Counted from the first letter of the stretch, positions 52,366 to 63,048 are shown. The stretch is 64,000 nt of DNA from VAZQ01 sp963758945 (GCA_963758945.1 CAVWXY010000003.1:62001-126000); one strand, 5' to 3'. Numbers and translations are program-made. The notes: generated by a model not told the origin, from the letters alone.

Positions 52366-53814
52366 ATGGTCGACGGATGGCGCACGCGTGCTTTGGGGTC
52401 CAAAGTCACGCGCCTCCGCCCCTTCTTTGTCGCCTTTTTGGGATTAGGTCTGGTGCAAATGCTGTCCGGGTGCACTTTCAGCTCCGAGCGGCCGGATCTC
52501 GCCCTCGACGTCCCGTCCAGGTACGGCGCCGGAGGGGGGGTGACGGCGCCGCCGGCGCTGGATTGGTGGCGCAACTTTCGTTCGCGCGAGCTCACCGGTC
52601 TGATCGAGGAGGCGCAGGTCGCCAATCTCGACATCGGCGCCGCCATTGGGCGCATCATGCAGGCCGACGCGCAGGCCAAGATCATCGGCTCCCCGCTGCT
52701 GCCGGCGGTCGATTTCACCGGTTTCGCGGAGCGTTTCCGCAACCCGGGCGGGCCGGAGCGCAACCTGGTCCAGGCCGCGCTCAACGCCAGCTACGAGATC
52801 GATTTCTGGGGCAAGAACCGCGCAGCCTCGCGCGCGGCGCAGCAGACCGCGGTCGCCAGCCGCTTCGACAAGGAGGTCATCGTCCTTTCCACCATGGTGA
52901 GCGTCGCCACCGCCTATTTCAACGTGCTCTCCTCGCAGGACCGGCTGCGGATCGCGCGCCAGAACCTCGCCGCCGCCAACCGGGTCCTGACCCTGATCAA
53001 GCAGCGGTTCGAGGTCGGCACCGCCTCCCAGCTCGACGTGGCGCAGCAGGAGAGCCTGGTCGCCCAGGTGCGCGCGACCATCCCGCTGTTCGACCAGACG
53101 CTGCGGCAGAACATTGCCGTGCTCGCCGTGCTGATCGGCCGCCCGCCGGTCGAGGTCGTGATCAAAGGCGGCAGCCTCTATAACCTCACGATCCCGCGGG
53201 TGACGCCCGGGCTGCCGTCGGAGCTGCTGCTGCAGCGCCCCGACATCCGCTTCGCCGAGGCCAACCTCGCCTCCGCCAATGCCAGCGTGGAATCCGCACG
53301 CGCCGCGTTCTTTCCGACCATTTCGCTCACGGCGGAAGGCGGCTACCAGAGCAACGTGCTAAAGCTGCTGCTGCGGCCGGAAAACGCCTTCTACAACCTC
53401 GCCGTCAACATCAGCCAGCCGCTGCTCGACGGCTTCCTGCTGGAGGGGCGGCTGGAGCTGGCGCTGGGCCGGCAGTTCGAATTGGTGAAGATCTATTGCC
53501 AGTCGGTGCTCGCCGGCTTCGGCGACGTGGAGATCGCGCTCATCGCCATCGCCAACTCCGCCGAGCGCGAGCGCCTGCAGCAGCTGGTCGTGACCAGCTC
53601 GCGCGAGGCGTTCGGGCTGGCCGAAACGCGGCTGCGCGAAGGCACCGTCGATCTCGTCACCGTGCTGCAAACCCAGCAGACGCTGTTCACCGCCGAGGAC
53701 AATCACGTGGTGGCGCGGCTGGCGCGGCTGCAGGCGGTCTTGAGCCTGTTTCAGGCGCTCGGCGGCGGCTGGTTCCCGGCGGGCGCAGGCGCGAGCACGA
53801 ACGTGATGCAATGA
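52366..53814 (+). CDS. Outer-membrane factor (NodT/OprM-type) of an RND efflux system
   Basis: A 482-residue TolC-like channel lipoprotein. The lipobox is QMLSGC near residue 36. The usual repeats of coiled coil follow: LIEEAQVANLDIGAAIGR, TAYFNVLSSQDRL with FEVGTASQLDVAQQE, and a second set ending AETRLREGTVDLVTVLQTQQ. ATG 52366 was taken; an upstream in-frame GTG is at 52339. Its stop overlaps the adaptor start by four bases. It carries exported compounds through the outer membrane for the MdtABC-like pump that follows. Confidence 0.88.
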   Translation: MVDGWRTRALGSKVTRLRPFFVAFLGLGLVQMLSGCTFSSERPDLALDVPSRYGAGGGVTAPPALDWWRNFRSRELTGLIEEAQVANLDIGAAIGRIMQADAQAKIIGSPLLPAVDFTGFAERFRNPGGPERNLVQAALNASYEIDFWGKNRAASRAAQQTAVASRFDKEVIVLSTMVSVATAYFNVLSSQDRLRIARQNLAAANRVLTLIKQRFEVGTASQLDVAQQESLVAQVRATIPLFDQTLRQNIAVLAVLIGRPPVEVVIKGGSLYNLTIPRVTPGLPSELLLQRPDIRFAEANLASANASVESARAAFFPTISLTAEGGYQSNVLKLLLRPENAFYNLAVNISQPLLDGFLLEGRLELALGRQFELVKIYCQSVLAGFGDVEIALIAIANSAERERLQQLVVTSSREAFGLAETRLREGTVDLVTVLQTQQTLFTAEDNHVVARLARLQAVLSLFQALGGGWFPAGAGASTNVMQ

Positions 53815-55106
53815 CGCTCAAACGCCGCATTACCGTGCTCGCCATCGCCGCCCTCGTCGTCGGCGGCGTCGCCGCCGTCTATTACATGCCGCACTGGCAG
53901 CAGACCCAGGCGGCCTCGAAGGCCGGCCGCCGCGGCGGGGCGCCCGCGCTCGAGCGCGTTCCGGTGCTGGCGGCGGCGGCGCAAAGCGCCGACGTGCCGG
54001 TCTATCTCGACGGGGTCGGCACCGCCAAGGCGCTCAACACCGTGACGGTGCGCTCGCAGGTGGACGGCAAGATCATCGCCATCTCCTTCACCGAAGGACA
54101 GGACGTCCCCAAGGGCTTCGTGCTCGCCAAGATCGATCCGACCATCTACCAGGCGCAGTACGACCAGGCGGTCGCGAGCAAGGCCAAGGACGAGGCGCAG
54201 CTCGCCAATGCCCGCGTCGACCTCGAGCGCTACACGCGGCTTGCCGCGACCAACGCGGTCAACAAGCAGCAGCTCGACACCCAGCGGGCGCTGGTCCACC
54301 AGCTCGAAGCGCAGATCAAGCTCGACCAGGCGACGATCGACAACGCGCGCGCGATCCTGTCGTACACCGACGTCGTCGCCCCCATCGCCGGCCGCACCGG
54401 CATCCGCCTGGTCGACGAGGGCAACCTCGTGCGTTCGGCCGACAGCAACGGCATCGTCATCCTCACGCAGCTGCGGCCGATCTCGGTGTTCTTCAGCCTG
54501 CCGCAGCAGAACCTGCCCGACCTCACCCGTGGCATGGCCGAAGCCAAGCTGCCCGTCGACGCCTTGACCTCCGACGGCAAGGGCGTGGTCGACAAGGGCA
54601 AGGTCATGGTGATCGACAACCAGGTCGATCAGACCACCGGCACGGTGAAGATCAAGGCGGAATTTCCCAACGCCGATCTGCAGCTCTGGCCCGGGCAATT
54701 CATCAATGTGCGGGTGCTGATCGACACGCTGCGCCGGGTGGTGGTGGTGCCGACCGCGGCCGTGCAGCGCGGCCCCGACGGACCCTTCGTCTACGTGCTC
54801 AAGGACGACAGCACCGTCACGGTGCGGCGGGTGCGGCTGACCCAGCAGGACGACGTGCAGGCGGTGGTCGCCACCGGCCTCGAAGCGGGCGAGCGCGTGG
54901 TGACGACGGGCTTCGCCCGCCTCGCCGAGGGCACGAAGGTGACAGCGTCGAGCGCCGAGGATGCCGGCCAGATCGTGCCCGGCGCCCGGCCGCCCCCGCC
55001 CGATGGAACCCGCAGCCCACGCGGCTCCGAGCGAGGCAAGCGCACGCCGACCGCGGCCGGATCGCCGGCGCCGACCACGGCCGGTCGACCGGTCGTCAAT
55101 CCATGA
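53811..55106 (+). CDS. mdtA: RND efflux periplasmic adaptor subunit (MdtA-like)
   Basis: A 431-residue membrane fusion protein. An N-terminal membrane anchor (LAIAALVVGGVAAVYY) is followed by a lipoyl half (VTVRSQVDGKIIAISFTEGQ), an alpha-hairpin around LANARVDLERYTRLAATNAV, and the second lipoyl/beta-barrel part (YTDVVAPIAGRTGIRLVDEG). A Pro/Arg/Thr-rich tail of 50 residues ends the protein. It overlaps both flanking genes by four bases (ATGA). It links the inner-membrane pumps to the outer-membrane factor. Confidence 0.9.
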   Translation: MTLKRRITVLAIAALVVGGVAAVYYMPHWQQTQAASKAGRRGGAPALERVPVLAAAAQSADVPVYLDGVGTAKALNTVTVRSQVDGKIIAISFTEGQDVPKGFVLAKIDPTIYQAQYDQAVASKAKDEAQLANARVDLERYTRLAATNAVNKQQLDTQRALVHQLEAQIKLDQATIDNARAILSYTDVVAPIAGRTGIRLVDEGNLVRSADSNGIVILTQLRPISVFFSLPQQNLPDLTRGMAEAKLPVDALTSDGKGVVDKGKVMVIDNQVDQTTGTVKIKAEFPNADLQLWPGQFINVRVLIDTLRRVVVVPTAAVQRGPDGPFVYVLKDDSTVTVRRVRLTQQDDVQAVVATGLEAGERVVTTGFARLAEGTKVTASSAEDAGQIVPGARPPPPDGTRSPRGSERGKRTPTAAGSPAPTTAGRPVVNP

Positions 55107-58100
55107 GCGTGTCCTCGCCCTTCATCCACCGCCCGATCGCGACCTCGCTGCTCGGAGTCGCGGTGTTGCTGGGAGGCCTGCTCGGCTATCTCTGGCTGCC
55201 GGTTTCCTCGCTGCCGCAGGTGGATTTCCCCACCATCCAGGTCACGACCCAACTCCCGGGCGCGAGCCCGGAGGTCATGACCTCGCTGGTGACGGCGCCG
55301 CTCGAGCGCAATTTCGGCCAGATCCCCTCGCTGTCGCTGATGACCTCGTCGAGCTCGTTCGGGATCAGCCAGATCACGCTGCAGTTCGAGCTCAACCGCG
55401 ACATCGATGCCGCCGCCCAGGACGTGCAGGCGGCGATCAACGCCTCGGGATCGGTGCTGCCGCGCAACCTGCCCTACCCGCCGGTCTACGCCAAGGTGAA
55501 CCCCGCCGACGCGCCCATGGTGACGCTGGCGATCACCTCCGACACGATCTCGCTGCGCGCGCTCAGCGACATCGCCGATACGCTCCTGGCGCAGCGGCTG
55601 AGCGAGGTGTCCGGCGTCGGGCGCGTCACCGTGCAGGGCAACATCCGGCCCGCCGTGCGCATCCAGGCCGACCTGTCGCGGCTCGCCAATTACGGCATCG
55701 CGCTCGAGGACGTGCGCAACGTGATCATCGCGGCCAACGTGGCCGGCCCCAAGGGCGCGCTCGACGGCGCGCACCAGTCCTACACCATCGCCGCCAACGA
55801 CCAGCTCACCGCGGCCGGGGCCTATCGCAACGTCATCGTGACCTATCGCAACGGCGCGCCGGTGCTGCTCAAGGACGTGGCCGACGTGGTCGACGGCCTC
55901 GAGAACGCCAGGGTCGGCGGCTTCTACCAGGGCAAGCCCGCCATCATCGTCGACATCCAGCGCCAGCCCGGCGCCAACGTGATCGAAACCGTGGCGCGCA
56001 TCAAGAATGAGCTGCCGAAGCTGCAGCGCTCGATGCCGGTCGGCGCCACCCTCACCATGGTGCACGACGCCACCGCCAGCATCCGCGCATCGGTGCGCGA
56101 CGTGCAGTTCACGCTGATCCTGAGCGTGGCGCTGGTCATCACCGTGGTGCTGATCTTCCTGCGCACCGTCCGCGCCACCGTCATCGCCGGCGTCGCGCTG
56201 CCGCTGTCGCTGATCGCGACCTTCGGCGTGATGTGGTTCTGCGGCTTCTCGCTCGACAACCTGTCGCTCATGGCGCTGACGATCGGCACCGGCTTCGTCG
56301 TCGACGACGCCATCGTCATGATCGAGAACATCGTCCGGCACATGGAGAACGGGGAGGACCCGTTCGAGGCGGCGCTGCGCGGCGCCAGCGAAATCGGCTT
56401 CACCGTGATCTCGCTCACCCTCTCGCTGATCGCGGTGTTCATCCCGCTGCTGTTCATGACCGGCCTGGTCGGCCGCATGTTCCGCGAATTCGCGCTCACG
56501 CTGACCATCGCAGTGGTGACCTCGGCGGTGGTCTCGCTCACGCTCACCCCGATGATGTGCAGCCGCCTGCTGCGCCATCAGGCGGCTGCGCCTTCACGCG
56601 CCGGGGCGGCACGCGGCGGTCTCGTGGGAATGTTTCACGGCGCGGTCGACTGGTCGGTCGAGGGCTATCGGCACAGCCTCGAATGGGTGCTGCGCTACCA
56701 GAACTCTCACGCTGCTGGCGACCGCCGCCACGATGGCCGCGACGGTGTGGCTCTACATCATCATTCCGAAGGGATTTCTGCCACTGCAGGACACCGGGCT
56801 GATCTTCGCGGTGATGGAAGGCGGCCAGGAGGTCTCGTTCGCGGAAATGAAGCGGCTGCAGGCTGCGGTCGAGGCCGCGATCCGCAAGGACCCCGAGGTG
56901 ACCGGCGTGGTGTCCGTCATCGGCGTCACTCCGATCAACGCCACGCCGAATGCCGGCCGCCTCGCCGTCACGCTGCGCTCGCGCGACGAGCGCGACACGC
57001 CGGTGACGGCCGTCATCGACCGGCTGCAGCGGGCGGTGGCCGCGGTGCCGGGCGTCACGGTCTATTTCCGGCCGGTGCAGGACATCCAGATCGCGACGCG
57101 ATTGAGCCGCGCGCAATACCAGTACACGCTGACCGGCACCGACGCGCGCGAGGTCGGCGACTGGGCGGCGCGCCTGACCCAGCAACTGCGCAATTCCGAG
57201 CTGCTGCGCGACGTCGTCTCGGAGGCGCAGGACAACGGCTTCGGCATGGACGTGCAGATCGACCGCGAGCTCGCCGGCCGGCTCGGCGTGTCCATGCAGA
57301 CCGTGATCGATACCTTGAGCGACGCATTCGGCCAGCGGCAGATCTCGACCATCTACGGCCAGGCCAACCAGTACCGCGTGATCCTGGAGGCGAAACCGGA
57401 ATACCAGAACGATCCGACCTCGCTGGCGAAGATCTACGTCCCCGCCTCGGGGATTGCGGCGGTGGCGCAGTCCACCTCGCTGACCTCGACGTCGCCGACC
57501 AACATCCCTACGGTCTCCGGCAGCGCGATGGTACCGCTCAACGCCATCGCGCGCTTCCTGCACACCACCGCCCCGCTGGTCGTCGCCCACCAGGAGCAAT
57601 TCCCGGCGGTCACCATCAGCTTCAACCTCGCGCCGGAGGCCGCGCTCAGCGACGCGGTGCGGCTGATTTCGCAGGCCGAGCGCGCGATCGGGATGCCGAG
57701 CGCGGTGATCGGCAGCTATTCCGGCGACGCCGCCGAGTTCGGCAAGTCGCTCGCCGGCGAGCCCTGGCTGATCCTCGCCGCGGCGGTCACCATCTACATC
57801 GTGCTCGGCGTGCTCTACGAAAGCTTCATCCACCCGCTCACGATCCTGTCCACGCTGCCATCGGCGGGCGTCGGCGCGCTGCTGGCGCTGATGCTCTACA
57901 AGCAGGACCTCTCGGTGGTGGCGCTCATCGGCATCGTGCTCCTCATGGGCATCGTGAAGAAGAACGCGATCATGATGATCGACTTCGCGCTCGAGGCCGA
58001 GCGCAAGCAGGGCCTCTCGCCGCGCGTCGCGATCGTGCAAGCCTCGCTGCTGCGCTTCCGGCCGATCATGATGACGACGCTGGCGGCGCTGTTCGGGGCG

Positions 58101-58325
58101 ATCCCGCTCGCGTTCGAAACCGGCACCGGCTCGGAGCTGCGCAATCCGCTCGGCATCACCATCGTCGGCGGGCTCCTGCTCAGCCAGCTGCTCACGCTCT
58201 ACACCACCCCGGTGGTCTATCTGGCGATGGAGCGCGTGAAGACGCGCTTCGCCCGCCCGGCGCCGCTGCAGACCGAGCTCGCCCTGCCGGACCGGCCCGA
58301 GCCCTCGCAGCATCCGGCGGAGTGA
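55103..58325 (+). pseudogene. mdtB: RND efflux permease, MdtB-like, frameshifted
   Basis: An RND proton antiporter of about 1073 residues when restored. The first frame runs from MSVSSPFIHRPIATSLLG through membrane segments 1-6, with the TM4 proton-relay pair in GFVVDDAIVMIEN, to WVLRYQ. An extra A at 56702-56703 (cagaactctc for cagactctc) shifts the frame. Removing it restores LTLLATAATMAATVWLYII and the second half with the TM10 lysine in GIVKKNAIMMIDFALE. The stop at 58325 is followed by a repeat and then the MdtC-like gene. The break falls before the second membrane bundle, so neither half alone could work. Confidence 0.87.
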
Positions 58326-58354
58326 CGGCATGCGCTTCATGGCGGCCATGGGTC

Positions 58355-58510
58355 ACGCGTGCCCCGTGCGCGGCGTAGCGCGGCCCGCGCTTCGTCCGAT
58401 TTTTGCAGGCAGGGGCCGCGCTGCGCCGCAGACGCGGGACCTTTACGGCCCGTGGCGATCCCGGGTCCGCAGCGCATCACTTCGTGCGGCGCTGCGCCCG
58501 GGACACGTGT
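58355..58510. repeat. Intergenic palindromic repeat between the two RND pump genes
   Basis: cgtgccccgtgcgcggcgta on the left and gcgctgcgcccgggacacgt on the right form long imperfect inverted arms around an interior with gcagacgcgggacc and gatcccgggtccgcagcg, themselves inverted copies. I know this text as a multicopy intergenic element in Bradyrhizobium-type genomes (from memory). It lies inside the efflux operon, where it would fold in the transcript. Confidence 0.6.
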
Positions 58511-58535
58511 GCAAGAGCGGCGGAGTGAGGGCGGC

Positions 58536-61500
58536 ATGACCTCCGGCAGCGGCTTCTCCGAACCGTTCATCCGGCGGCCGGTCGGCACCACGCTGCTCGC
58601 CATCGGCCTCATCCTGGTGGGGCTGGTGGCCTACCGCTTCCTGCCGGTCGCCAGCATGCCGACGGTCGACTTTCCGACCATCAACGTCACCGCCAGCCGG
58701 CCGGGCGCCGATCCCGAGACCATGGCGGCGACGGTGGCGGCGCCGCTCGAGCGCCGGCTGGGCGAAATCGCCGGCGTCACCGAGATGACATCGCGCAGCT
58801 CGCTCGGCGCGACCCGCATCACCGTGCAGTTCGACCTCGCCCGCAGCATCGACAATGCGGCGCGCGACGTGCAGGCCGCCATCAACGCCGCGCTCACCGA
58901 TCTGCCGGCCGACCTGCCGTCGCGGCCCTCGTTCCGCAAGTTCAATCCGGCGTCGACGCCGATCATGATCCTGGCGCTGACCTCCAACACGGTGCCGCCG
59001 AGCGCGCTCTACGACGCGGCCGACACCGTGATCGCGCAGCGGCTGTCGCAGGTCGAGGGCGTCGCCGAGGTCAGCGTCAACGGCGCCGAGCAACCCGCGA
59101 TCCGCGTCCGGCTCGACCCGATCGCGCTCGCCTCGATGGGGCTCTCGCTCGAGAACGTGCGCACCGCGATCACCAACAGCAACGCGGTCGGTCCGATCGG
59201 CGGCTTCGACGGCCGCGAGCGCGCGATCACGCTGAGCGCCAACGACCAGCTGCGCACGGCGGGAGACTACGACCCGATCGTGGTGCGCAGCGCCAACGGC
59301 ACCGTGGTGCGGCTCTCCGCGGTCGCCTCCATCGAGCCGGGCGTGCGCAACAGCCGCTCCGCCGCCTGGTTCAACGGCCAGCCATCGGTGCTGCTGGTGA
59401 TCAACAAGCAGGCCGATTCCAACGTGATCGAGACCGTCGACCGCATCTACGAGCTCATCCCGGAGATCAAGCGCTGGATCCCGGCCGGGATCGACATCAC
59501 GGTGCTCTCCGACCGCACCAGGACCATCCGGGCGAGCGTGCACGACATGCAGCTCACGCTGCTCGCCACCATCGTCCTGGTCATGCTGGTGGTGTTCGTG
59601 TTCCTGCGGCGGACGGCGGCGACGGTCGCCGCCGGCGTCACCGTGCCGCTGTCGCTCGCCGGCACCTGCGCGATGATGTGGGTGGCGGGCTTTTCCATCG
59701 ACAATCTCTCGCTGATGGCGCTCGCGGTCTCGGTCGGCTTCGTGGTCGACGACGCCATCGTCATGATCGAGAACTGCTTCCGCAATCTCGAGCGGGGCAT
59801 GTCGCCGCTGCGCGCGGCGGTCGAGGGCGCGCGGCAGATCGGGTTCACCGTGCTCTCGATCAGCATCTCGCTGGTCGCCGCCTTCATCCCGCTGCTGTTC
59901 ATGACAGGCCTGGTCGGCCGCGTGTTCCGCGAATTCTCGGTGACGCTGGCGTTCGCGATCGCGGTCTCGACCGCGGTGTCGCTGACGGTGACGCCGATGA
60001 TCTGCGCGCATTTTGTGCGCCGGCCGCCGAGCCCCGACGCCACCTGGCTCGACCGCGCGGTCGAGCGCGTGCTCGGGGCAATGCTGCGGTTCTACGCGCG
60101 CAGCCTCGCGGTCGTGATCGACCACCGCGCGCTCACGCTGCTGATCATGGCCGCGGTCGTGGCGATCACCGCCATGCTGTTCGTGCGCACCCCCAAGGGC
60201 TTCTTCCCGCAGGACGACACCGGGCTCATCTGGGGCGGGACGCTCGCCTCCTCCGAGGTGTCGTTCCACGCGATGCACGACCTGCAGCAGAAGGCGGAAG
60301 CCATGGTGCGGGGCGACCCCGCCGTCGCCGGCGTCGGCTCCTCGATCGGCGCGAGCGGCTTCAGCGCCTCGGTCAACCGCGGCAACCTGTTCATCAGCCT
60401 CAAGCCCTTGGCCGAACGGCAAGGCTTGAGCGCCGAGGCCGTGGCCGCGCGCTTGCGGCGGAAGGGCTCCGACATTCCGGGGCTGCGCGTGTTCTTCTTC
60501 CCGATGCAGGACGTGCGCACCGGCGGCCGCCAGAGCGATGCCACCTACCAGTTCACGCTCTGGGACGCCAACTACGACGAGCTCCTGGCCTGGGCGCCGC
60601 GGGTGCTGGAGAAAATGCAGACCGTGCCCGGCCTGGTCGACGTCTCGACCGACCGCCAGTCGGGCGGGCTCGAGGTCAACGTCGCGATCGACCGGGTGGC
60701 GGCGTCGCGGCTCGGCGTGCGTGTGCAGGACATCGCCAACGCCCTCAACAACGCCTATGCCCAGCGCCAGGTCTCGACGCTCTACACCCAGCGCAACCAG
60801 TATCGCGTCGTGCTCGAGATCGATCCGCAATATCAGCGCGATCCGACCGACCTCTCGCGCATCTATGTGAACGGCGCCGGCAACACGCAGGTGCCGCTCA
60901 CGGCGGTAACCAAGATCACCCGCGGGCTCTCGCCGCTCGTGGTCAACCACCAGGGCCAGTTCCCCGCGATCACCATCAGCTTTAGCCTCGCCGAGAACAC
61001 GCCCATCGCCGAGGCGACGCAGCGCGTCGACCAGGCGGTGGCCGAGCTGCACATTCCCGACACGCTGCACGCCGAATATGCCGGCGACGCGCGCGCCTTC
61101 CGCTCGTCGATGGGCGCGCAGCCGCTGTTGATCGTGGCCGCCCTGGTCGCGGTCTATATCGTGCTCGGCGTGCTGTACGAGAGCCTGGCGCACCCGCTGA
61201 CCATCATTTCCACGCTCCCCTCGGCCGGCCTCGGCGCGCTGCTCGCGCTGCAGCTCTTCAACACCGAGCTGACGCTGATCGCGTTCATCGGCATCATCCT
61301 GCTGATCGGCATCGTCAAGAAGAACGGGATCATGATGGTCGACTTCGCGCTCGAGGGCGAGCGCAAGCGCGGCCTTGCTCCGGAGCGGGCGATCTTCGAG
61401 GCCTGCCTCGCGCGCTTCCGGCCGATCATGATGACCACCATGGCGGCGCTGCTCGGCGCCGTCCCGCTGGTGATCGCGACCGGGCCGGGATCGGAGCTGC

Positions 61501-61679
61501 GCCGACCGCTCGGCATCACCATCGTGGGCGGCTTGCTGGTGTCGCAGCTGCTCACGCTCTACACCACGCCGGTGATCTATCTCCTGCTCGACAAGCTGCA
61601 CCGGCGGCTGTGGGGCGCGCGCGCTCACCGCGAGCCCGGCCACCTGCTGCGCTCGGCGGCGCGGGCGCTGCGGTCGTAG
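58536..61679 (+). CDS. mdtC: RND efflux permease, MdtC-like
   Basis: A 1047-residue RND antiporter, intact. It begins SGFSEPFIRRPVGTTLLA. The TM4 relay is VDDAIVMIENCF and the TM10 lysine is in GIVKKNGIMMVDFALEGERK. The porter-domain text ARDVQAAINAALTDLPADLP and the sequence MTSRSSLGATRITVQFD are close to the MdtC branch. ATG 58536 follows GAGGG by 6 bases; in-frame upstream codons belong to the repeat. In E. coli MdtB and MdtC form one heterotrimer, so this pump may depend on the neighbouring MdtB-like gene. Confidence 0.9.
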   Translation: MTSGSGFSEPFIRRPVGTTLLAIGLILVGLVAYRFLPVASMPTVDFPTINVTASRPGADPETMAATVAAPLERRLGEIAGVTEMTSRSSLGATRITVQFDLARSIDNAARDVQAAINAALTDLPADLPSRPSFRKFNPASTPIMILALTSNTVPPSALYDAADTVIAQRLSQVEGVAEVSVNGAEQPAIRVRLDPIALASMGLSLENVRTAITNSNAVGPIGGFDGRERAITLSANDQLRTAGDYDPIVVRSANGTVVRLSAVASIEPGVRNSRSAAWFNGQPSVLLVINKQADSNVIETVDRIYELIPEIKRWIPAGIDITVLSDRTRTIRASVHDMQLTLLATIVLVMLVVFVFLRRTAATVAAGVTVPLSLAGTCAMMWVAGFSIDNLSLMALAVSVGFVVDDAIVMIENCFRNLERGMSPLRAAVEGARQIGFTVLSISISLVAAFIPLLFMTGLVGRVFREFSVTLAFAIAVSTAVSLTVTPMICAHFVRRPPSPDATWLDRAVERVLGAMLRFYARSLAVVIDHRALTLLIMAAVVAITAMLFVRTPKGFFPQDDTGLIWGGTLASSEVSFHAMHDLQQKAEAMVRGDPAVAGVGSSIGASGFSASVNRGNLFISLKPLAERQGLSAEAVAARLRRKGSDIPGLRVFFFPMQDVRTGGRQSDATYQFTLWDANYDELLAWAPRVLEKMQTVPGLVDVSTDRQSGGLEVNVAIDRVAASRLGVRVQDIANALNNAYAQRQVSTLYTQRNQYRVVLEIDPQYQRDPTDLSRIYVNGAGNTQVPLTAVTKITRGLSPLVVNHQGQFPAITISFSLAENTPIAEATQRVDQAVAELHIPDTLHAEYAGDARAFRSSMGAQPLLIVAALVAVYIVLGVLYESLAHPLTIISTLPSAGLGALLALQLFNTELTLIAFIGIILLIGIVKKNGIMMVDFALEGERKRGLAPERAIFEACLARFRPIMMTTMAALLGAVPLVIATGPGSELRRPLGITIVGGLLVSQLLTLYTTPVIYLLLDKLHRRLWGARAHREPGHLLRSAARALRS

Positions 61680-61698
61680 CCCGCTCTCGTCATACTCT

Positions 61699-61776
61699 CG
61701 TCATGCGCGGGCTTGACCCGCGCATCCATCTTCTTCGCAAGGATGATGGATTGCCGGGTCAAGCCCGGCAATGACG
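61699..61776. repeat. Rhizobiales palindromic repeat, copy 1
   Basis: cgtcatgcgcgggcttgaccc and, inverted, cgtcattgccgggcttgaccc enclose the inner arms atccatc/gatggat. It lies in the 106-base gap between the convergent MdtC-like and bicupin genes and may serve as a terminator hairpin for both. A second copy in the same orientation lies at 63049-63134. Confidence 0.8.
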
Positions 61777-61785
61777 GCGTGGCCG

Positions 61786-62913
61786 CTACCCCGTCTTCGC
61801 CGTCGGCGGCGGCAGGTCGGCGATCTCCTGGGCGTAGGCCTGCTCCATGCGCGGGGCGAGCCCGTTCCTGGCGAGTTCCTCGGCGAACAGCTTGCGCACC
61901 GCCGGCGTCTCGTCGGCGTAGTCGATCTGGTCGCCGCCGAGCCGCCGGCTGATCCAGGCCTTGGGCACGCCCTGCGCGTTGCGCACGGCGACGACCTCGT
62001 GCTTGAAGGCGAGATAGCGCGCCGGCGTGGTGCCGGAATTGAAATGCTGGTGGAACCACATGTTGGGCGGCACGATCAAGGTGCCCACCTCCCAGTCGTA
62101 GCGCCGCGGCTCATCGCCCTCCGGCCACATCAGCGAATAGCCCTGCCCGGAAAGAATGATCACGTGGGCGCCGGGCCCGTGCGCGTGGCCCTTCTTGTAG
62201 GTGCCGACCGGGAACTGCGAGATGTGGCTGTTCATCGAGCCTTTCGCCATGTTGAAGCGGATGTGGCCGCCGCCGGCGCCGCGCTCCTTGGCGCTGATCA
62301 GCGGCAGATTGACCGCGTCGGCGACGAAATTGGTGACCAGCAGGAGGCCCTTCTGCTCGCCTTTGGCGCTGAAATAGTCGGGCTCGCCGTCGAAGCGGTT
62401 CTTGAAGTCGTGGGCGGTGTTGAAGACGAACTCGGCATCCTCATAAAGGTTGATCACCGGGGGCGCGTTGGTGACGGCGACGTAGCGCGCGCCCTGCCGC
62501 CCGGAGCCGTTGAAGTGCTGGTGCCAGCAGTTGAGCGGAATGGCGAACATCGCGCCCGCCTTCCACTCGAAGGTGATGCGGCGGCCGGCGTCGTTCCACA
62601 CCGTGGTGGAGCCGCGGCCGTCGAGCACCAGGATCATCTCCTCGAACAATTGCCGCTGCGGCGCGAGCGCCTTGCCGGGCGGGATCTCGCAGACGTAGCA
62701 GTCGTTGGAGGTGCGCGAGGCCTCGTGATTGATGTAGACGCCGGAGCCGCCGCGCCGCGGCCATGGCTTGAGCTCGACGGTGCGCAGGTTGCGCACGTAA
62801 TGCGCGCTGACGATGTCGAGACCCTCGCCGCGCACCCAGCGCAGATAGGGCGTGTCCTTCTCGGTCGCGAACTTCTTCGCGAGCTCCTCCGAAACGATGG
62901 CGTCCTTGGCCAT
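61786..62913 (-). CDS. Bicupin protein of unknown substrate
   Basis: A 375-residue protein with two cupin domains. Domain 1 (about 75-160) has FEEMILVLDGRGSTTVW and IPLNCWHQHFNG; domain 2 (about 225-310) has KGHAHGPGAHVIILSGQGYS and VPPNMWFHQHFNSG. The second domain shows a clear His-x-His and a later His for a metal; the first is less complete. Two-domain cupins of this length include gentisate-type ring-cleaving dioxygenases, oxalate decarboxylases and ureidoglycine aminohydrolases, so no single activity is assigned. It is flanked on both sides by copies of one palindromic repeat and lies downstream of eutA on the same strand. Confidence 0.8.
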   Translation of the reverse strand: MAKDAIVSEELAKKFATEKDTPYLRWVRGEGLDIVSAHYVRNLRTVELKPWPRRGGSGVYINHEASRTSNDCYVCEIPPGKALAPQRQLFEEMILVLDGRGSTTVWNDAGRRITFEWKAGAMFAIPLNCWHQHFNGSGRQGARYVAVTNAPPVINLYEDAEFVFNTAHDFKNRFDGEPDYFSAKGEQKGLLLVTNFVADAVNLPLISAKERGAGGGHIRFNMAKGSMNSHISQFPVGTYKKGHAHGPGAHVIILSGQGYSLMWPEGDEPRRYDWEVGTLIVPPNMWFHQHFNSGTTPARYLAFKHEVVAVRNAQGVPKAWISRRLGGDQIDYADETPAVRKLFAEELARNGLAPRMEQAYAQEIADLPPPTAKTG

Positions 62914-63048
62914 GTCGGGCTCCGGTCGTCAGTGATCAGTGATCGGTAATCAGACCATTAGCAGCTTGCCGCGACATCCGCCATCTCGTCCATGGCCTTC
63001 AACGACGGCGGACACTGGTCCGGTTGGTTTGATTCGGCACCCTAAAAG

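Noticed and set aside
58443..61643. A 1066-residue minus-strand open frame
   Set aside because: Antisense of the MdtC-like gene with Arg/His/Asp-rich composition and no motifs.
62930..62953. Short direct repeats cagtgatc upstream of the bicupin start as an operator
   Set aside because: Only two close copies plus one diverged copy, no symmetry, and the text resembles common low-complexity intergenic sequence.
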